Assembly: GCF_029688845.1 (NCBI RefSeq)
Contig: NZ_JARUKW010000003.1
Coordinates: 186,001 to 250,000 of the forward strand
DNA: 64,000 nucleotides
Source: Natronococcus sp. A-GB1
GTDB lineage: Archaea > Halobacteriota > Halobacteria > Halobacteriales > Natrialbaceae
Direction: 5' to 3'
Each line of letters opens with the position of its first letter. Position 1 is the stretch's first letter. Shown piece after piece: positions 61,264 through 64,000 of the stretch. The notes under the pieces are model-generated. The model searched no databases, was not told where the DNA came from, and saw nothing but the letters and a program-made list of their open reading frames with translations. The position numbers were made by a program, and so were the translations under genes.

Positions 61264-61391
61264 CAACTCTGCAACTAACGCTAAGGTAGTTATGATTAAT
61301 AACCTATCGTCTGGGAAGGTTGTCGGTCGAAAGCGTTTTAGCACGAATAGAAGTATGAAATCACCCGATTCGTTCCCTTCAACCAAGCAAC

Positions 61392-61415
61392 TTATCAATA
61401 GATAGTGCTAACTAT
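61392..61415 (+). promoter_or_regulatory. Promoter with operator-like repeat for the winged-helix gene
   Basis: TTATCAAT (61392-61399) is centred 29 bases before ATG 61425. An inverted repeat ATAGT-GCTA-ACTAT (61402-61415) lies between it and the start, well placed for self-repression. Confidence 0.5.
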
Positions 61416-61424
61416 ACGTAGGTG

Positions 61425-61730
61425 ATGGAAGACAACCAAGTATCGCCAAAAGCACGCGAAACAGAACAGATCCTAGCACGCGAAGGACGCGCAACGCGGC
61501 AAATGGTCGCAAACGAACTCAACGTTTCAGGCACGCGAGCCACTCAGCTCCTCAAAGAACTAATCCGTGACAGCCGAGTACGACGGATAGACCACGGATT
61601 GTACGAGCACGAGTACTACAGCCACGAAGCACCTGATGATCTGGAACGACTACGCCAATTCCGCCAGTCGGAAGAGCAGATCTTCGAAGCGATCAGAAAA
61701 TACGACGACGCGTCGGGTGGTGATGACTGA
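61425..61730 (+). CDS. Winged-helix regulator of the element
   Basis: A 101-residue protein. A helix-turn-helix at residues 14-45 (EQILAREGRATRQMVANELNVSGTRATQLLKELI) and a wing with VRRIDHGLYEHEYY give a MarR/ArsR-size regulator. ATG 61425 is used; a GTG precedes it directly. Its end overlaps the start of the frameshifted gene by eight bases. Confidence 0.75.
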   Translation: MEDNQVSPKARETEQILAREGRATRQMVANELNVSGTRATQLLKELIRDSRVRRIDHGLYEHEYYSHEAPDDLERLRQFRQSEEQIFEAIRKYDDASGGDD

Positions 61731-62077
61731 CGAAGAAATCAAAGCAGTGTGGAAAGCGCACATAGACTCCAAACGGGCTAATACAACGAAGCGAACTGTA
61801 CGCTAATCGCGAAGTCGGAAGAGAAGTTGCACTGGAAATATTTTGTGAAGTCTGCGACGACTTAGATGTCCACGAACCAGACTCATGGGACTGGGACGAC
61901 CACAACAACGATTCCTACGCTGAAAGCCAGTACGGCCGTTACGAACTACACGTCAGCCAGAGACAAGTCCTCGAAGCAGCAACGGAGTATGAACCACTTG
62001 CAAAAATTCAGCGAGAATCGCAGCTGTCTCTCGAAGAGAACAACCGGTCTGATGGAGGCGGACGGCGAACGCCCTGA
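61723..62077 (+). pseudogene. Frameshifted element gene
   Basis: The ATG at 61723 reads MTDEEIKAVWKAHIDSKRAN and stops at 61806. The +1 frame then carries on as NGLIQRSELYANREVGREVA, EIFCEVCDDLDVHEP and SQYGRYELHVSQRQVLEAA to TGA at 62075-62077. The join lies near 61771-61776 (TCCAAACGGG). The parts together form one acidic protein of about 117 residues. A family of such small proteins is common on haloarchaeal elements; function unknown. Confidence 0.6.
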
Positions 62078-62170
62078 TAGCGTCGCCGTTCACTCATTCC
62101 CCCAAATTCCCCTCGTAGATCTCGCTGAGCAGATCTGCGAACATTCTAGTCCAGACATTCAACGACCCGC

Positions 62171-62451
62171 TCACTTCTCAAACTGGCTTAAATATACAGT
62201 ACCCTCTAATGTACCAAAATTTGACCATCTACCGACCTTTATAATGATGTGGGAATTTGTCTGCTCTCTCACAAGCAAGTCCTGGGCGAAGTGACGTCTG
62301 AGATCGTGAGACGATATCTTCGACCAATCACGGACTTCGCACGCATATTCGGATCACTCTCTTCGGTGATTTCTTCGGCGACTTCTACAGTTCCAACATT
62401 CTGCACTCCTAGAAAATCCCGTCGAAGCGCACGGCTCCGCTGTTTTATTTC
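62171..62451 (-). pseudogene. Tyrosine recombinase (integrase) C-terminal remnant
   Basis: On the minus strand one frame (62353 down to TGA-stop 62171) reads RDWSKISSHDLRRHFAQDLL, then VREQTNSHIII, VGRWSNFGTLEGTVYLSQFEK. HDLRRHFA is the box II signature of tyrosine recombinases, with the Arg and His of the active site; the Tyr may be in GTVYLSQF. Upstream, another frame continues as VGTVEVAEEITEESDPNMR, so a frameshift near 62350 separates the two. There is no start codon or N-terminal domain. Confidence 0.6.
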
Positions 62452-62488
62452 TCATATATAACACTGAACATACGTTGTCCGACGACCA

Positions 62489-63511
62489 TTAGTGACGTTC
62501 TTCGTCACCAAAGTATTGCAGCGCATTCTGATACTCTCGTCTCGCTCGTTCTCCGACGTTGGTCACCATCTCCCACTCGTCGCGGTCACGCACCACCGCC
62601 CACGCGTCCTCGTCCGCAATCCGCCATACGTCCGCCGCCGACAGGAACTCCCATGGCACGAACGGCCACTCACCCAATTCATCCTCTGACTCACCCCGCG
62701 CCTCGGTGACAACTGGGCCGTCACGCTTGGCGTGATATCGCACCACTGCGTCCAACCATATCACACGCCTAAGCGACTGTGTCCGAATCCCGTCTACACC
62801 CTCTTTGGCGCGACGCCAATACTTCTCTGCATACCCCCAGCCGTACTCGACATCCTTGACGGGCAACAGCGGGTCACTGTTGGTTTCCGGTGTCAGAGTG
62901 ATACTCCAACTCCCTCCTCGGTATACGGCCCGTATCTCTCCCTCCCTACTGTTCCACTCGTCGGGTAGAAAGTACAAGCTGAGTGGGATGTGAACGGATA
63001 GATTGCCGCGGTACTGCTTCCCGGCAACCCCTGCAATTGGGTCAGTCTGCGTCCGGTCAGATGAGAGGCAAACCGGGTCACCCTCGCTTACGCCATCAAA
63101 GAAGTCGCCATGGCCACCTAACCTTCTGGTCGGTTCCACCTCGATTTCCCTGATCTCCACCGTGCGCTCCCCCGGCATGCACGGATCCCCGTTACCGGCT
63201 TCAAGCGGGTAGACCGCCTGCACCGCCGTCCAACAGTCTTCACGGCCGGATTGTCGGGTGTGGAGCGATGGCCGGTCTGTCCACGGTTTCTCCGCCTCCT
63301 CGTTGGTGTCGGTTGCAAGAAAGGAAATAGACAATTCTTCCTCTTTCGAATAGTCTGAATCAGTTTCATTGAAAACGACTTGCTCGACATCGCCGTGCCA
63401 CTTGTTGTCCTCTGCGTCACAGACGTGGATAGTCGCGTTCTCAGAGTGTCGCAGGAGATCGACCATCCCATCCGGATTGTCCGTCGAGTTAAATCGCATA
63501 TGGGAACACAT
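62489..63511 (-). CDS. 340-residue element protein, hypothetical
   Basis: A 340-residue soluble protein, possibly starting at ATG 63499 (MRFNSTDNPD). It has an N-terminal beta-rich half, including ATIHVCDAEDNKWHGDVEQVVF and IREIEVEPTRRLGG. The C-terminal helical half carries WGYAEKYWRRAKEG and ADVWRIADEDAWAVV. No known domain is recognised. Its intact length contrasts with the decayed genes around it. A strong palindrome sits in its promoter. Confidence 0.7.
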   Translation of the reverse strand: MCSHMRFNSTDNPDGMVDLLRHSENATIHVCDAEDNKWHGDVEQVVFNETDSDYSKEEELSISFLATDTNEEAEKPWTDRPSLHTRQSGREDCWTAVQAVYPLEAGNGDPCMPGERTVEIREIEVEPTRRLGGHGDFFDGVSEGDPVCLSSDRTQTDPIAGVAGKQYRGNLSVHIPLSLYFLPDEWNSREGEIRAVYRGGSWSITLTPETNSDPLLPVKDVEYGWGYAEKYWRRAKEGVDGIRTQSLRRVIWLDAVVRYHAKRDGPVVTEARGESEDELGEWPFVPWEFLSAADVWRIADEDAWAVVRDRDEWEMVTNVGERARREYQNALQYFGDEERH

Positions 63512-63529
63512 CCCGTGCCTGACTCATCA

Positions 63530-63552
63530 AACCGGTCACTTTACGACCGGTT
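63530..63552. promoter_or_regulatory. Palindrome over the promoter of the 340-residue gene
   Basis: AACCGGTC-ACTTTAC-GACCGGTT, perfect arms of 8 with a 7-base spacer. On the minus strand the spacer contains GTAAAGT, centred 30 bases before ATG 63511, where a TATA should be. A protein bound here would cover the core promoter. Confidence 0.55.
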
Positions 63553-63655
63553 ACGCCCACACTGAGTATATCTGCGAGGTATGCAATGGCCTCGGCGTAG
63601 ACAGTGAACTCGTGTAGGCGGGAAAATTAGATTTGGTTCGACCGTGACGACATCG

Positions 63656-63817
63656 CTACCGACCAGTAGCTTGAACGCTCTCTAATATTCTATTACCGAC
63701 AGCATTGTATTCCACGACGAATTCTTTGATATTGTCGACGGTATCCTCACCTATTCCAATCGTTCCCTCTTTGACCAAGTAGTGGAGTTCCGCGACTGGT
63801 CGACCAAGTCTGGCAAG
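63656..63817 (-). pseudogene. Gene fragment without start codon
   Basis: Between TAG at 63818-63820 and the stop at 63656-63658 the minus strand reads LARLGRPVAELHYLVKEGT, GIGEDTVDNIKEFVVEYN and AVGNRILESVQATGR, which looks like coding sequence. No start codon fits. It could be the broken C-terminal part of the gene to its right, shifted in frame, or a separate remnant. Family unknown. Confidence 0.4.
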
Positions 63818-63821
63818 CTAG

Positions 63822-64000
63822 TCAGTTGTCGCTTCTTGTCTCCCACAACTCATCCTCGTCCACATCCAAATTCTCTACCTCGTCAAGAATATCAAGGAAC
63901 AGTAGCCATTCCTCATTGCTGATTTCGTAGACGGCGTCGTATTCGCCGCGTGCAATGGCTTGCACGATCTCACCGTACTCGTTTGCGAAGTCAATGCCTG
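63822..64000 (-). CDS. Element protein, C-terminal part
   Basis: A minus-strand frame enters from the right edge and ends at TGA 63822-63824. It reads GIDFANEYGEIVQAIARGEY, DAVYEISNEEWLLFLDILDE and ENLDVDEDELWETRSDN. It is acidic and helical, in normal haloarchaeal style. The N-terminus lies outside the window. Confidence 0.55.
   Translation of the reverse strand, partial: GIDFANEYGEIVQAIARGEYDAVYEISNEEWLLFLDILDEVENLDVDEDELWETRSDN

Larger units (their letters stand above)
59943..64000. mobile_element. Decayed integrated element downstream of tRNA-Arg
   Basis: From the tRNA 3' end onward, base use turns AT-richer, genes are small and unfamiliar, and a tyrosine-recombinase remnant is present. 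This is the usual signature of an archaeal element integrated at a tRNA gene. The far end is outside the window, and I find no second copy of the tRNA 3' end here. The first 244 bases (59943-60186) hold only the promoter of the TatA-like gene. Confidence 0.6.

Noticed and set aside
61866-62294. 142-codon plus-strand frame
   Set aside because: It overlaps the frameshifted gene and the integrase remnant, and its Thr/Ser-rich text resembles no protein.
63369-63617. Plus-strand frame ending in CEVCNGLG
   Set aside because: Antisense to the N-terminus of the 340-residue gene; the two Cys are probably chance.

Overview
The window comes from a halophilic archaeon of the class Halobacteria. The DNA is GC-rich, the proteins are very acidic, many promoters are leaderless with a TATA element 25-30 bases before the start codon, secreted proteins carry twin-arginine signals with lipoboxes, and several families (HalOD1, amphi-Trp, DUF5611, DUF7093, DUF6432, DUF5787, DUF5807) are haloarchaeal or largely so. 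A relative of Natrinema or Haloterrigena is my guess; no marker in the window fixes the genus.

Layout. 1-9.8 kb holds small regulatory and zinc proteins, a YgfZ/GcvT-like protein, an MBL-fold hydrolase and an Nramp-like transporter with an altered metal site. 9.8-12.9 kb is the conserved information-processing cluster aIF2-gamma, PIN, Rpo7, Spt4 and GTP-dependent dephospho-CoA kinase. 13-17.4 kb holds a Tat-type secreted protein, DUF2237, a PHP hydrolase, an AAA ATPase with a His/Asp tail, a universal stress protein and an acetyltransferase. 17.5-20.9 kb looks acquired: an orphan IS200/IS605-type right end, a choloylglycine-hydrolase-like amidase, an FAD oxidase and a coupled gene interrupted by an in-frame TAG. 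20.9-26.2 kb holds two divergent UspA genes, a DHH phosphoesterase, a MaoC-like protein, a membrane protein and a lipoprotein.

26.3-36.0 kb is the archaellum locus. Four tandem archaellin genes run left. ArlCE-F-G-H-I-J and a short ArlD-like gene run right. The 410-base divergent control region carries two perfect palindromes and a possible 23-codon leaderless upstream ORF. A PadR-like regulator follows at 36.4 kb. 36.9-49.4 kb is ordinary chromosome: S6e, a TetR-MATE pair with an operator over the start codon, a beta-CASP nuclease, an asparagine-synthase-like protein, a SolA-type oxidase, an amidase and an LLM flavoprotein.

50.2-53.1 kb combines an amphi-Trp gene broken by TGA, PhoU, and MgtE split into a CBS protein and a membrane protein. 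Two paralogous tiny proteins (47 and 56 residues) lie at the head of that operon; I do not recognise their family. 53.2-59.8 kb holds aconitase, a dUTPase/dCTP-deaminase-family enzyme, VOC and membrane proteins, 6-phosphogluconate dehydrogenase and a HalOD1 protein. A tRNA-Arg (anticodon CCG) at 59,870 marks the border of a decayed, AT-richer integrated element that fills the rest of the window. It contains a TatA-like protein, a three-gene SWIM-zinc operon, a winged-helix regulator, a frameshifted gene, a tyrosine-recombinase remnant, a 340-residue unknown with a strong promoter palindrome, and two further pieces.
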